Source: CALJFL01 sp964590005
Lineage (GTDB): Bacteria; Pseudomonadota; Gammaproteobacteria; Pseudomonadales; Halieaceae
NCBI GenBank assembly: GCA_964590005.1
Contig: CAZPVJ010000040.1
Location: 34,781 to 98,780 of the forward strand
Reading direction: 5' to 3'
Length of the DNA stretch: 64,000 nt
Position 1 is the stretch's first letter, and the number at the start of each line of letters is the position of its first letter. A program made the translations under genes and the position numbers. The notes beneath the pieces were generated by a model, which worked only from the letters and a program-made list of their open reading frames with translations, did no database searches and was not told the origin of the DNA. This document shows positions 50,614-59,058 of this stretch, piece after piece.

Positions 50614-51843
50614 TCATCCATAGAACCAATATGCCACCGCCACCGCCGCAGCAATACCGGCAAAATCAGCGGCCAGGCCACACGCCAGAGCATGACGCGC
50701 ATGACGAATACCAACCGAGCCAAAATACACCGCCAACACATAAAAAGTGGTCTCAGTAGAGCCTTGCAATGTCGCCGCCAAACGGCCCTGGAAAGAGTCC
50801 ACCCCAAACGTATTCATAGTGTCGATCATCATCGCTCTCGCGCCCGAGCCTGAGAGGGGTTTCATCAAAGCGGTGGGCATAGCATCTACCCAGCGAGCAT
50901 CCGCCCCCAGTCCAACCACCAGTGCGCGCAGCCCGTCCAGCAGTACATCCATCGCACCGCTCGCCCTGAAAACGCCGATCGCAACCAGCATCGCCAACAG
51001 ATAGGGGATGATCCCTATCGCAGTTTCGAAGCCCTGCTTGGCGCCTTCAATAAAACTCTCATAGACGTTAACCGCGCGTCGGTGAGCAACAACAAGAAAC
51101 AGTATCACCAGGCTAAAAATAAGCAGGTTGCTGACCAGGCTGGACTGACGCTGTAACTCCTCCGCCGACAATGTCGCTAGATAAGCAACGAGGGAAAGGA
51201 GTAATGCAAAAACCCCACCCAATGATGCCAGCACTACCGCATCGCGAAAATTGATGCGTTGCACCCATCCTGTCACCAGCAACCCGGCCAGTGTGGAACA
51301 ACAGGTGGCAATCAGGATGGGTACAAAAACTGCGGCGGGGTCCGGCGCTCCCAACTGGGCGCGATACAGCAGGATTGTCACCGGAAAGAGCGTCACCGAC
51401 GAGGTATTCAGCACCAGAAAGAGGATCTGGGCGTTACTGGCCACTTCAGGTGTTGGGTTAAGGGTCTGCAGGTCTTTCATCGCCTTGATACCCAGGGGGG
51501 TCGCCGCGTTATCCAGCCCCAGAATATTCGCGGAGAGGTTCAGCGTCATCGACGAGATCGCCGGGTGGTTAGCGGGGACTTCAGGCATCAGGCGGGTAAA
51601 CAGCGGCGACAATAACCGAGCCAGTTTCTCTATAAGCCCGCTGGCCTCACCAACAGCAACAATACCGAGCCAAAGTGCCATCAATCCGATCAGGCCGATC
51701 GCCAGTTCAACCGACAACCCAGCCATCTCGAACAGGGCGCTGACCATACGCTGGAATATCTCTGCGTCGCCGCCTATCAGCCACTGGTACAAGCCGCTGA
51801 CAAACGCCAGCAGGAAAAAACCCAGCCATATCCTGTGCAGCAT
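50614..51843 (-). CDS. SpmA-SpmB fusion membrane protein (nucleoside-recognition domains)
   Basis: Membrane protein of 409 residues with two nucleoside-transporter-gate domains. The first half is SpmA-like (NHPAISSMTLNLSANILGLDNAATPLGIKAMKDLQ) and the second SpmB-like (GIIPYLLAMLVAIGVFRASGAMDVLLDG, PLSGSGARAMMIDTMNTFG). In Bacillus these are separate spore-maturation proteins; in Gram-negatives the fusion occurs without sporulation and its function is unknown. About ten hydrophobic helices are visible. It is divergent from the fghA gene by about 210 bases. Confidence 0.92.
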   Translation of the reverse strand: MLHRIWLGFFLLAFVSGLYQWLIGGDAEIFQRMVSALFEMAGLSVELAIGLIGLMALWLGIVAVGEASGLIEKLARLLSPLFTRLMPEVPANHPAISSMTLNLSANILGLDNAATPLGIKAMKDLQTLNPTPEVASNAQILFLVLNTSSVTLFPVTILLYRAQLGAPDPAAVFVPILIATCCSTLAGLLVTGWVQRINFRDAVVLASLGGVFALLLSLVAYLATLSAEELQRQSSLVSNLLIFSLVILFLVVAHRRAVNVYESFIEGAKQGFETAIGIIPYLLAMLVAIGVFRASGAMDVLLDGLRALVVGLGADARWVDAMPTALMKPLSGSGARAMMIDTMNTFGVDSFQGRLAATLQGSTETTFYVLAVYFGSVGIRHARHALACGLAADFAGIAAAVAVAYWFYG

Positions 51844-52052
51844 CAGCGTCGAGACACGGTTCGGCCAGCGCGGCCCGGAATCGATGAACTACCAGCTCTC
51901 GGCTTTACGACCAGCATCCTGCCTGTATCTCCTCTGTCCAGCGCTGCGTTGATACCAGACTAAAACAAATAAGACACATTGCCCACCAGAGGGAACGTGC
52001 AGCGGCGCCTCCCTTCGTCTAAAGTAGCAGCGGCCAAACGAGGAGTACCAAT

Positions 52053-52898
52053 ATGGCGCTGCAAAAAACTGCCGAAAACCGCTGTTTCGAGGGCAAGCAA
52101 CTGCGTTTCACCCATGAATCGCACAGTCTTGGCTGTGAAATGAACTTCTCCATTTTCTTACCGCCACAGGCAGAGTCAGAAGATGTCCCGGTGCTGTACT
52201 GGCTGTCGGGACTGACCTGTACCGACGAAAACTTTGTGCAGAAAGCCGGCGCGCAGCGCTATGCTGCTGAGTATGGCGTGGCGGTAGTGGCAACCGATAC
52301 CAGCCCGAGGGGAGAACAGATACCCGATGACCCGGAAGGCAGTTGGGACTTCGGTCTCGGTGCCGGCTTTTATGTCAATGCCACCCAAGACCCCTGGCGG
52401 GTGAATTACCGCATGTACGATTATATCAGCGAGGAAATCCCCGCCCTCGTCGCAGACGCTTTCCCCGTGCAAACCGAGCGCTCATCAATTTTCGGGCACT
52501 CCATGGGCGGCCACGGCGCTCTCACGATCGCCCTGCGCAACCCGGATCGCTACCGCTCAGTATCCGCTTTCTCCCCGATCGTCGCGCCCAGCCGCTGCCC
52601 CTGGGGCGAGAAGGCATTAGGCAACTACCTGGGGAACAACATCGAGGACTGGAAGAACTATGACAGCTGTGAATTGATCAGGTCCGGGGCAGGCCAGCTA
52701 CCGATGCTGGTCGACCAGGGTGGCGCCGACGATTTCCTGGAAGAGCAATTACGGACCGAGTTACTGCAATCCGCCTGTGAAGACACCGGTTATGAGGCCA
52801 CCATCCGCATACAGGCAGGATACGATCACAGCTACTTTTTCATCGCGAGCTTTGTCGGCAGCCACATCGCCTTTCACGCCAGGGAGCTTGCACGCTAA
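52053..52898 (+). CDS. fghA: S-formylglutathione hydrolase
   Basis: Cytoplasmic esterase-D family enzyme of 281 residues that hydrolyses S-formylglutathione to glutathione and formate, the second step of formaldehyde detoxification. The nucleophile elbow is FGHSMGGHG; other marks are LYWLSGLTCTDENFVQKAG and DTSPRG near the front, and QGGADDFL and GYDHSYFF with the catalytic Asp and His. GAGGAG lies 8 bases before the ATG. The partner class III alcohol dehydrogenase is not beside it, so the pathway is split. It converges with the lipase-like gene. Confidence 0.95.
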   Translation: MALQKTAENRCFEGKQLRFTHESHSLGCEMNFSIFLPPQAESEDVPVLYWLSGLTCTDENFVQKAGAQRYAAEYGVAVVATDTSPRGEQIPDDPEGSWDFGLGAGFYVNATQDPWRVNYRMYDYISEEIPALVADAFPVQTERSSIFGHSMGGHGALTIALRNPDRYRSVSAFSPIVAPSRCPWGEKALGNYLGNNIEDWKNYDSCELIRSGAGQLPMLVDQGGADDFLEEQLRTELLQSACEDTGYEATIRIQAGYDHSYFFIASFVGSHIAFHARELAR

Positions 52899-52907
52899 GC
52901 CTACCGA

Positions 52908-53744
52908 TTAAGCGTTGGGATAAAACAAGCTGCGCCAGCTGCGTCTCTCGAAGGGCCGCCATTCGCCACCCGGTACGGCCAGTCGCTCAGCGACCAAAAA
53001 CCAGATAGTCGGGTTAAGGGTCATGCCACAATGGCTACCGCGCACGCGGATACTCTGGGTCTGCTCGTGCCCGTCTTTCTGCAAGGTTGTCTGCCAATTA
53101 ACAATCCCATCGCCCCGGGAATAAATCGCAGTAGTGGGCACAGGTGGCGGCAGGTGCAACTCGTCCTGCTCGATGGGCAACTCCTCCATCGGGTTCAGCG
53201 CCATAAAAAGGCGCGCGGGATAAGAGGCTGTCAGTCGACCCTCGCCAAAGGGGCTACCTAGAGAAATGACCTGGCGGACATACTCTGGGAACTCCCTGGC
53301 CAGTTCGCGCGCAAAAATGCCACCCAGGCTGTGCCCGACAAGGGACACGGGGCCTTGATAACGTTCCGCTAGATACTTGATGCGTGCTTCCAGATTTTCC
53401 AGCACGCCCTCTTTGGGTCCCAGGTTTCTGCCCTGCCCCCAACCGTGTACCGCGTAGTCCAGCTTAGTCAGGTAACGTCTGAAAGCCGCGTTATAGCCAT
53501 CGGCGCCCAGAAATCCCGGCAACACCATCACGGGATGCCCATCACCTTGTGGTGCACGCGCCAGTACCCGGCGGCTAAGCGACAAGGTGATAATCTCGCC
53601 GACCGCACGGTGCGCTTCGGTCAGTGCTAAAAGGGGGTTGGGGGGCGGGACATAGGGGTCTATATCCTGGAGGGTCGTGCTGGCGGCTTCGTCAATGCTA
53701 GCCAAGGATGCTGTCCCGTACCACGCTGCAAGTGCTCCTTGCAT
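52908..53744 (-). CDS. Lipase-like alpha/beta hydrolase
   Basis: Serine hydrolase of 278 residues. HPVMVLPGFLGADGYNAAFRRYLTKLDY carries the oxyanion strand, GHSLGGIFARELA the nucleophile elbow, YSRGDGIVNW the acid loop and RGSHCGMTLNP the catalytic histidine. It has no signal peptide, with an N-terminal helical extension of about 70 residues. It resembles intracellular triacylglycerol or PHB lipase-type proteins. The gene lies downstream of the psp operon on the same strand, but a hairpin separates them. Substrate unknown. Confidence 0.87.
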   Translation of the reverse strand: MQGALAAWYGTASLASIDEAASTTLQDIDPYVPPPNPLLALTEAHRAVGEIITLSLSRRVLARAPQGDGHPVMVLPGFLGADGYNAAFRRYLTKLDYAVHGWGQGRNLGPKEGVLENLEARIKYLAERYQGPVSLVGHSLGGIFARELAREFPEYVRQVISLGSPFGEGRLTASYPARLFMALNPMEELPIEQDELHLPPPVPTTAIYSRGDGIVNWQTTLQKDGHEQTQSIRVRGSHCGMTLNPTIWFLVAERLAVPGGEWRPFERRSWRSLFYPNA

Positions 53745-53792
53745 AAATAGATTTTATACCTAAAGGATACCCAATTTACCGGCAAAGGCAAA

Positions 53793-53828
53793 GCCCCGCT
53801 GCGCGTGGTACCTGTCCGTCAGCGGGGC
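53793..53828 (-). terminator. Hairpin ending the psp operon
   Basis: GCCCCGCTG and CAGCGGGGC form nine perfect pairs around an 18-base loop, just after the pspC stop. On the minus strand TTTGCCTTTGCC follows, a weak U-rich tail. It probably ends most psp transcripts. Confidence 0.6.
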
Positions 53829-53834
53829 CGATCA

Positions 53835-54350
53835 TTACAGTTGCGAAAACTCCTTGTTCAGATTGTATTGACGGGAGGTAACGTAGGACTCCATATCCTC
53901 AGTTCGCCGCAGGGCAGCATCGAGCCGATCCCGGGCCCGCTGCAGACGAACCGCGGCGCTGTCCGAATAACGAAACACCTTGCGCGGACGATAATCGTGC
54001 AGCTCTTCGTCATACTCCATTTCCACCTCGGGCTCCCTGGTATCTTCTTGCCGATAGTGATGATCGCGGTCACTCGCGCGCCGGGCAGGCCTCGGGGCCA
54101 GCAATATCCAGGCGCCAATATAGGCCCAGAGCGCCAGGGTGCCGGTGAACAGGAATGCACCCACCCAAAGCAGGCGCACGACCCAGTGTGCCACGTCCCA
54201 GTGATCGGCCAGGCCCGCAGCAACACCCGCGATTTTACCTTCCCGGGTATTGCGATACAGGTTCATTCCCCAGCCAGCGGCCTTGCGCGACTGGAACCGT
54301 CGCCTGCCGTGACCGTAGCTATTGCGGTGTCTTCTATCTCTGCTTGCCAT
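53835..54350 (-). CDS. pspC: Phage shock protein C
   Basis: Inner-membrane protein of 171 residues with the PspC domain NLYRNTREGKIAGVAAGLADHWDVAHWVVRLLWV, two hydrophobic helices up to about residue 90 and a charged cytoplasmic or periplasmic tail with a coiled-coil end (VRLQRARDRLDAALRRTEDM). It works with PspB to sense inner-membrane damage and release PspA from PspF. The N-terminus is strongly basic (RRHRNSYGHGRRRFQSRK), longer than in E. coli PspC (about 119 residues). It begins 2 bases after pspB. Last gene of the operon. Confidence 0.93.
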   Translation of the reverse strand: MASRDRRHRNSYGHGRRRFQSRKAAGWGMNLYRNTREGKIAGVAAGLADHWDVAHWVVRLLWVGAFLFTGTLALWAYIGAWILLAPRPARRASDRDHHYRQEDTREPEVEMEYDEELHDYRPRKVFRYSDSAAVRLQRARDRLDAALRRTEDMESYVTSRQYNLNKEFSQL

Positions 54351-54352
54351 GA

Positions 54353-54610
54353 TTACTCCTTCTCGCGGTCTTGCCGATCAACCTGCTGCCGCCACTGAGG
54401 GTGGTCGGCATCCAGAATCGACTCCAGGGCGCCTATACGGTCGGTCAGCTTGTCGACGGTAACGAGCATATGCTCGATACTCTCGCGATCCTCATCGGAC
54501 AGGCTGCGTGACGAACGGTTCACACTGCGGTAATGCATTGTGATCCAGATGGGCGCCACTACCACCATGAACAAAATGGTGGGTACAAACATGAAGTTCC
54601 AGAATTCCAT
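54353..54610 (-). CDS. pspB: Phage shock protein B
   Basis: Small membrane protein of 85 residues. An N-terminal helix (FVPTILFMVVVAPIWITMHY) anchors it and a cytoplasmic heptad-rich region (ESIEHMLVTVDKLTDRIGALESILD) forms the coiled coil that holds PspC and PspA, as in PspB proteins. It lies between pspA (68 bases) and pspC (2 bases), the classic order. Confidence 0.93.
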   Translation of the reverse strand: MEFWNFMFVPTILFMVVVAPIWITMHYRSVNRSSRSLSDEDRESIEHMLVTVDKLTDRIGALESILDADHPQWRQQVDRQDREKE

Positions 54611-54678
54611 TCATTCAATCCTTGGGCATCAGGCTTATAGCCATGCTGCCATTATCGTGTCCAGTTGGCCAATGAGGA

Positions 54679-55371
54679 TCAGCTGTCCTTGGGCTTGGCC
54701 TCGGCAGTCGCAGACATCTGTGACTTGAGCCGCTCCAACTCATCAGTAATGCGCTCATCCTCTTGCAGCGCATCGATCTCTGCGGCGAGATCCGGGGGCA
54801 CGTCCCGACCCACATCCATCGACTCGAGCTGGCTTTCCAGGTTGTCCATGCGACGTTCGAAATGCTCGAATCGCTGGAAGGCGCCGTCAAGTGCTTCCCT
54901 ATGCATCTGCCGCTTAACCTTGATTCGTGACTCGACAGTTTTACTGCGCATCAACAGGGCTTTCTGTTTCGCTTTGGCATCACTCAGCTTTTGCTGTAAT
55001 TGGGATACCTCATCATTCAGCTGGGCAATATGCTCGTCGGTAGCCTTGAGCTCTGCCTCCACGACAACAAGCTCCTCCTCTATTGCCCGCTTCTCCTGCA
55101 GCGCTGCCCGCGCCAAGTCCTCGCGGCCTTTACTGATCGCCAGTTTTGCCTTGTCTTCCCAGGCCGCAGCTTCCTCCTGGACGTGTTCAAGTCGGCGCGC
55201 AGCAGCCTTACGGTCCGCCAACACCCTCGCCGAAGAGCTACGAACCTCTACTAACGTATCCTCCATTTCCTGGATGATAAGGCGGATCATTTTTTCCGGA
55301 TCCTCAGCCTGATCCAACAGGGCGTTGATATTGGAATTAATGATGTCGGTCATGCGAGAAAAAATACCCAT
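54679..55371 (-). CDS. pspA: Phage shock protein A
   Basis: Peripheral membrane protein of 230 residues, ESCRT-III/IM30 family. The N-terminal amphipathic helix is MGIFSRMTDIINSNINALLD and is followed by almost continuous coiled coil (KMIRLIIQEMEDTLVEVRSS, DEHIAQLNDEVSQLQQKL, FEHFERRMDNLESQLESMDVG). It binds and restrains PspF in rest and repairs leaky membranes when released. AGGAG lies 7 bases before the ATG. It comes second in an operon that starts with a 60-residue membrane protein. Confidence 0.96.
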   Translation of the reverse strand: MGIFSRMTDIINSNINALLDQAEDPEKMIRLIIQEMEDTLVEVRSSSARVLADRKAAARRLEHVQEEAAAWEDKAKLAISKGREDLARAALQEKRAIEEELVVVEAELKATDEHIAQLNDEVSQLQQKLSDAKAKQKALLMRSKTVESRIKVKRQMHREALDGAFQRFEHFERRMDNLESQLESMDVGRDVPPDLAAEIDALQEDERITDELERLKSQMSATAEAKPKDS

Positions 55372-55392
55372 GGTTTACTCCTGCCTGTTTTC

Positions 55393-55575
55393 CTACGTGC
55401 TTCTGCGTGACGGGTGGCCCCCGTAGGGCGCACCCAGCCAATACGTCAGCTCTATCGCGGCGGTCATCTGGACCAGTGTCCAGGTGCCCGCCTCTATTCC
55501 CAACAAGGCGCCCATCACTACGCAGATCAACAGCAGGGCGGTGTAAATCAGAAATCGCTCATTATTCGACGTCAT
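55393..55575 (-). CDS. Small membrane protein heading the psp operon
   Basis: Membrane protein of 60 residues, unknown. MTSNNERFLIYTALLLICVVMGALLGIEAGTWTLVQMTAAIELTYWLGAPYGG has one clear helix (about 8-26) and a second weak one, with a basic end (HPSRRST). AGGAGG lies 9 bases before the ATG, and the gene is between the sigma-54 promoter and pspA (21 bases from the pspA start), so it is the first gene of the operon. It is unlike PspD or PspG. A new psp-associated partner is likely. Confidence 0.75.
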   Translation of the reverse strand: MTSNNERFLIYTALLLICVVMGALLGIEAGTWTLVQMTAAIELTYWLGAPYGGHPSRRST

Positions 55576-55640
55576 CTGTTACTGCCTCCTACCCTACGCG
55601 CTCGTTGTCTGTTGGCATTGGCGCTTTACACCACTGGTAT

Positions 55641-55658
55641 TACATATTTCGTGCCAAA
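55641..55658 (-). promoter_or_regulatory. Sigma-54 promoter of the psp operon
   Basis: On the minus strand TTGGCACGAAATATGTA fits the -24 element perfectly (TGGCACG) and places ATGTA at -12, where E. coli pspA has a similar non-consensus GT in place of GC. It is 65 bases before the first gene and faces away from pspF, as required for PspF control. Confidence 0.75.
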
Positions 55659-55729
55659 AATCATAACCCATTGTTTATAAACAGTTTTTAAGTAATTACC
55701 GGCTCGATACACCAAAAATCCTGATTAAT

Positions 55730-55750
55730 ATTAGGTTTATTTAACCTAAT
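55730..55750. promoter_or_regulatory. Inverted repeat between psp promoter and pspF, possible PspF site
   Basis: ATTAGGTT and AACCTAAT form 8-bp perfect arms around TATTT. It lies about 75-100 bases upstream of the psp sigma-54 promoter, the right distance for an enhancer site, and just before pspF, where binding would also allow self-repression. AT-rich DNA around it could hold an IHF site. Confidence 0.4.
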
Positions 55751-55790
55751 TATTGGTTTTTTTAGCCACATATATTGGTATATTTTACCC

Positions 55791-56804
55791 ATGAATAGAC
55801 AGCCTGAAAGCATCATCGGTAACTCCCAGGCCCTGGCGGAAGCACTTGACCAGGTGTCGCGCCTTGCCACCATCAACCGACCAGTGCTCATCCTCGGTGA
55901 ACGCGGCTCCGGCAAGGAACTCGCCGCTGAGCGCTTGCATTTCCTCTCGCAGCGCTGGGACGCGCCACTGCATAAAGTGAACTGTGCCGCTATCAGTGAA
56001 ACCCTGCTGGAGTCCGAGTTATTCGGCCATGAGGCCGGCTCTTTCACCGGTGCCACACGTGCCCATAGCGGCCGCTTTGAGCGAGCGGAAGGTGGCACCC
56101 TCTTCCTGGACGAACTGGGCACCATGTCGAAACGGTTACAGGAAAAACTGCTCCGCGTGGTCGAGTACGGCGAGTTTGAACGGGTCGGGGGCCAGAGAAC
56201 CTTACAGGTTGATGTCAGGGTGATCGCCGCAACCAACGCCGACCTCCGAGAACTCGCCGCCAGAGGAGAGTTCCGCAATGACCTGCTGGACAGGTTGAGT
56301 TTCGACGTAGTCCACCTGCCTGCACTGTGCCAGCGGGCTGAAGATATTCCCGAGTTGGCCAATCACTTCGCAGTACTCATGAGTGCAGAGCTGGGCTGGG
56401 AGCTGTTTCCGGGGTTCACCGATGCGGCAATGACTACGCTGAGCCACTACCGTTGGCCAGGCAATATCAGGGAATTGAAGAATGCCGTCGAGCGGTCACT
56501 ACACCGCTGGGGGGATCCCAGCAGCCCCGTAGACCGCATTGTGCTCGACCCCTTTCAGTCACCCTACCCACGCATTCCTGAGTTCGAGGAAGAACAGGCA
56601 GACGTGGGGAAGTCTCCGGAGACAAATGCCGAGGTGGATTTCAACCAGCGCCTGGCCGATATCGAAAAGCAAATGTTACGGGCAGCGCTGGCAGAAAACG
56701 GGCATAATCAGCGCCTGACCGCGGACGCGCTTGGCCTGACCTATGACCAACTGCGCGGCATGGTCCGCAAGCACGGCTTGCAGAAACGCAGACAAGGGGC
56801 CTGA
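55791..56804 (+). CDS. pspF: Sigma-54 activator PspF
   Basis: Enhancer-binding AAA+ protein of 337 residues with no N-terminal sensor domain, as in PspF, which is controlled by PspA. Walker A GERGSGKE is at 36-43, the sigma-54 contact loop reads GSFTGA (83-88) instead of GAFTGA, Walker B is GGTLFLDELG, and the arginine finger region is in EFRNDLLDRLSF. A C-terminal Fis-type helix-turn-helix (NQRLTADALGLTYDQLRGMVRKHGL) binds the enhancer. No ribosome site is visible before the ATG. It is divergent from the psp operon. Confidence 0.95.
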   Translation: MNRQPESIIGNSQALAEALDQVSRLATINRPVLILGERGSGKELAAERLHFLSQRWDAPLHKVNCAAISETLLESELFGHEAGSFTGATRAHSGRFERAEGGTLFLDELGTMSKRLQEKLLRVVEYGEFERVGGQRTLQVDVRVIAATNADLRELAARGEFRNDLLDRLSFDVVHLPALCQRAEDIPELANHFAVLMSAELGWELFPGFTDAAMTTLSHYRWPGNIRELKNAVERSLHRWGDPSSPVDRIVLDPFQSPYPRIPEFEEEQADVGKSPETNAEVDFNQRLADIEKQMLRAALAENGHNQRLTADALGLTYDQLRGMVRKHGLQKRRQGA

Positions 56805-56912
56805 GCGGGAAGCATTCGCCCTCCAGGGCAGCAGACCCCTAACACGATGCGGGTATGTGCGTCGGCCACTGCACTAACTACTATTTGCAATTATATTCGA
56901 GGAACAAGCCTT

Positions 56913-58376
56913 ATGAGCCTGCAACTTTCCGACAGCAGCCTTCTCCAGACTCAAGCGTACATCAACGGGGAGTGGGTAGATGCTGACTCCGGCGCTACCT
57001 TCGCAGTAACCAACCCCGCAAACGGCGAGGTCGTGGCTGAAGTAGCAAAGGTCGGTGCAGCCGAGACCGCCCGCGCCATTGAATCGGCGCAGAGCGCCAT
57101 GACGGATTGGAAAAACTTGCCGGCCAAGACGCGCGCCAATGTCCTGCGCAAATGGTTTGACCTGATGATGGCCAACCAGGAAGACCTGGCGACCATAATG
57201 ACTGCCGAACAAGGTAAAGTTATCGCCGAGTCACGGGGTGAGATCGCCTATGGCGCAGCATTTGTCGAATGGTTTGGTGAAGAAGCCAAGCGCGTAGACG
57301 GCGACGTCATACCCGGCCCCTCGCCCGACAAGCGCATCGTCTGTATCAAGCAACCGGTTGGTGTGGTGGCTGCCATCACTCCATGGAATTTCCCCAACGC
57401 AATGATTGCGCGAAAGGCAGCGCCGGCACTTGCCGCTGGCTGTAGCATCGTCATCAAACCGGCATCTGAAACACCGCTGTCTGCTTTCGCGATGGCTGTG
57501 CTGGCCGAACGCGCCGGCGTTCCGGCAGGCGTATTGAATGTCGTTGCAGGGGGTTCTTCCGATATCGGCGGAGAACTGACAGCCAATCCCATCGTCCGCA
57601 AACTCACGTTCACCGGCAGCACCCCGGTTGGCAAGATGCTCCAGCAACAGTGTGCAGCCACCATGAAAAAAACGTCTATGGAGCTCGGTGGTAATGCGCC
57701 CTTCATCGTATTCGCTGATGCAGATATCGACGCAGCCGTGCAGGGTGCGATCATCTCCAAGTACCGCAACTCCGGGCAGACCTGTGTGTGCTCAAACCGC
57801 CTGTTTGTCCACGACGCCGTTTACGACGAGTTCGTCGCCAAACTGGTGAAAGCAACCGCGGATCTCGCCGTAGGCGACGGCTTCAAAGACGGCATATCAA
57901 TTGGCCCTCTGGTTAACAGCAAGGCCGTCAACGACGTCGATGAACTGGTATCAGCATCGGTGTCGGCGGGCGCCAAGGTTGCGCTGGGTGGCGGCCCACA
58001 TGAGCTCGGTGGTTGTTTTTACCAACCCACGGTACTCACCGAAGTGACTTCCCAGATGGCAGTGTTCCGCAATGAAATCTTCGGGCCCGTCGCCCCGGTT
58101 GTGCGCTTCTCCAGCGAAGACGAAGTCATCGCCATGGCCAACGATTCCGAGTTTGGCCTGGCCTCGTACTTCTACACGCGCGACATAGGCCGGGTATGGC
58201 GTATCGCAGAAGCACTCGACTTTGGCATTGTGGGCATCAACGAAGGCATTATTTCCAATGAAATGGCTCCGTTTGGGGGCGTCAAGGAGTCCGGCTCAGG
58301 CCGCGAAGGCTCCAAGTATGGCATGGATGACTACGTGGAAATCAAGTACATGCTGATGGGCGGACTGGATCGCTAG
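56913..58376 (+). CDS. gabD: Succinate-semialdehyde dehydrogenase (GabD-like)
   Basis: NAD(P)-dependent aldehyde dehydrogenase of 487 residues, closest in pattern to GabD: AITPWNFPNAMIARKAAPALAAGCSIVIKPASETP, the base Glu in TSMELGGNAPF, the nucleophile Cys in SGQTCVCSNR and the C-terminal FGGVKESGSGREGSKYGMDDYVEIKY. It converts succinate semialdehyde to succinate. The ATG at 56913 has GAGGAAC upstream; an earlier start is unsupported. No GABA aminotransferase gene is nearby. It converges with the DUF805 gene with a strong hairpin between. Confidence 0.93.
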   Translation: MSLQLSDSSLLQTQAYINGEWVDADSGATFAVTNPANGEVVAEVAKVGAAETARAIESAQSAMTDWKNLPAKTRANVLRKWFDLMMANQEDLATIMTAEQGKVIAESRGEIAYGAAFVEWFGEEAKRVDGDVIPGPSPDKRIVCIKQPVGVVAAITPWNFPNAMIARKAAPALAAGCSIVIKPASETPLSAFAMAVLAERAGVPAGVLNVVAGGSSDIGGELTANPIVRKLTFTGSTPVGKMLQQQCAATMKKTSMELGGNAPFIVFADADIDAAVQGAIISKYRNSGQTCVCSNRLFVHDAVYDEFVAKLVKATADLAVGDGFKDGISIGPLVNSKAVNDVDELVSASVSAGAKVALGGGPHELGGCFYQPTVLTEVTSQMAVFRNEIFGPVAPVVRFSSEDEVIAMANDSEFGLASYFYTRDIGRVWRIAEALDFGIVGINEGIISNEMAPFGGVKESGSGREGSKYGMDDYVEIKYMLMGGLDR

Positions 58377-58401
58377 ACCAGCAACCCGCAGTTCCCTGTA
58401 A

Positions 58402-58430
58402 GTGGTGCCGACCGCCCGAGTCGGCACCAC
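58402..58430. terminator. Perfect 11-bp hairpin between convergent genes
   Basis: GTGGTGCCGAC and GTCGGCACCAC around a seven-base loop. It lies between the gabD and DUF805 stops. There is no U-run on either side, so it may be a bidirectional pause or mRNA 3' end protector rather than a true intrinsic terminator. Confidence 0.55.
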
Positions 58431-58435
58431 GTGCA

Positions 58436-58825
58436 CTACGCGGCAGGCGGCGGACCGAAGGTATTGTCGCCCGCTGTTCCGGGCTGTACATACCAGTAAA
58501 TCAGCACCAATACGCCGATTAGCGGAACGAAGCCGATCAGATACCACCAACCAGACCTGTCAATATCGTGCAGGCGCCGTATGGCGACTGCCAGCGTCGG
58601 CAGGAACAATGCCAGCGACACGATCATGGACATCGGGTTACCAGCCGCGGGGTCGAAAGCCTCGAAGCCGAGCATGGGGGCCAATACAGCGCCCTCAATC
58701 ATGTTTACCAGCAATGCGAACAGCAAGAACGCGAGAACAAACCACCAATACTCCGAACGAGACGCCCTTCCCTGGAAGGTCGCGTATTTACCTAGAACCG
58801 ACTGCACAGCTTCGGGCATGTTCAT
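58436..58825 (-). CDS. DUF805 family membrane protein
   Basis: Inner-membrane protein of 129 residues with the DUF805 pattern: FQGRASRSEYWWFVLAFLLFALLVNMIEG at the front and IRRLHDIDRSGWWYLIGFVPLIGVLVLIYWYVQPG at the end, with about four helices. Family function is unknown. GAGGAGA lies 5 bases before this ATG, so in-frame codons upstream are rejected. It follows the zinc-binding protein gene by 38 bases and could be the last gene of the aldehyde dehydrogenase-glycerol kinase operon. Confidence 0.9.
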   Translation of the reverse strand: MNMPEAVQSVLGKYATFQGRASRSEYWWFVLAFLLFALLVNMIEGAVLAPMLGFEAFDPAAGNPMSMIVSLALFLPTLAVAIRRLHDIDRSGWWYLIGFVPLIGVLVLIYWYVQPGTAGDNTFGPPPAA

Positions 58826-58863
58826 GAAACTCTCCTCGTCTCTTCGAATGACGCCCGCCTGCG

Positions 58864-59049
58864 TCAACGGGCCTCGGTCTTCTCGGCTCCGCAGCGCTGG
58901 CAACGCAGCACAGTAACCAGTTTACCCTGCTTTACATCAAATCGTGTGGTGGTATCGGTCTGCCATTTGTGATGGCCGTGTCGGCACAAGGTTTTTCCCT
59001 TGTGCCGGTCCTTCAACGAGCGTTTGCGAAATGGAATGACATCAGCCAC
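58864..59049 (-). CDS. Small zinc-ribbon-like protein
   Basis: Basic protein of 61 residues. MADVIPFRKRSLKDRHKGKTLC is followed by a likely zinc site made of Cys22 and nearby His24/His26/His27 (CRHGHHKW) and Cys50-Cys53 (CQRCG). It resembles a small zinc ribbon, perhaps nucleic-acid binding because of the many Lys and Arg. No family recognised. It starts 9 bases after the glpK stop, and belongs to the same operon. Confidence 0.7.
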   Translation of the reverse strand: MADVIPFRKRSLKDRHKGKTLCRHGHHKWQTDTTTRFDVKQGKLVTVLRCQRCGAEKTEAR

Positions 59050-59058
59050 TTCAGGCGC

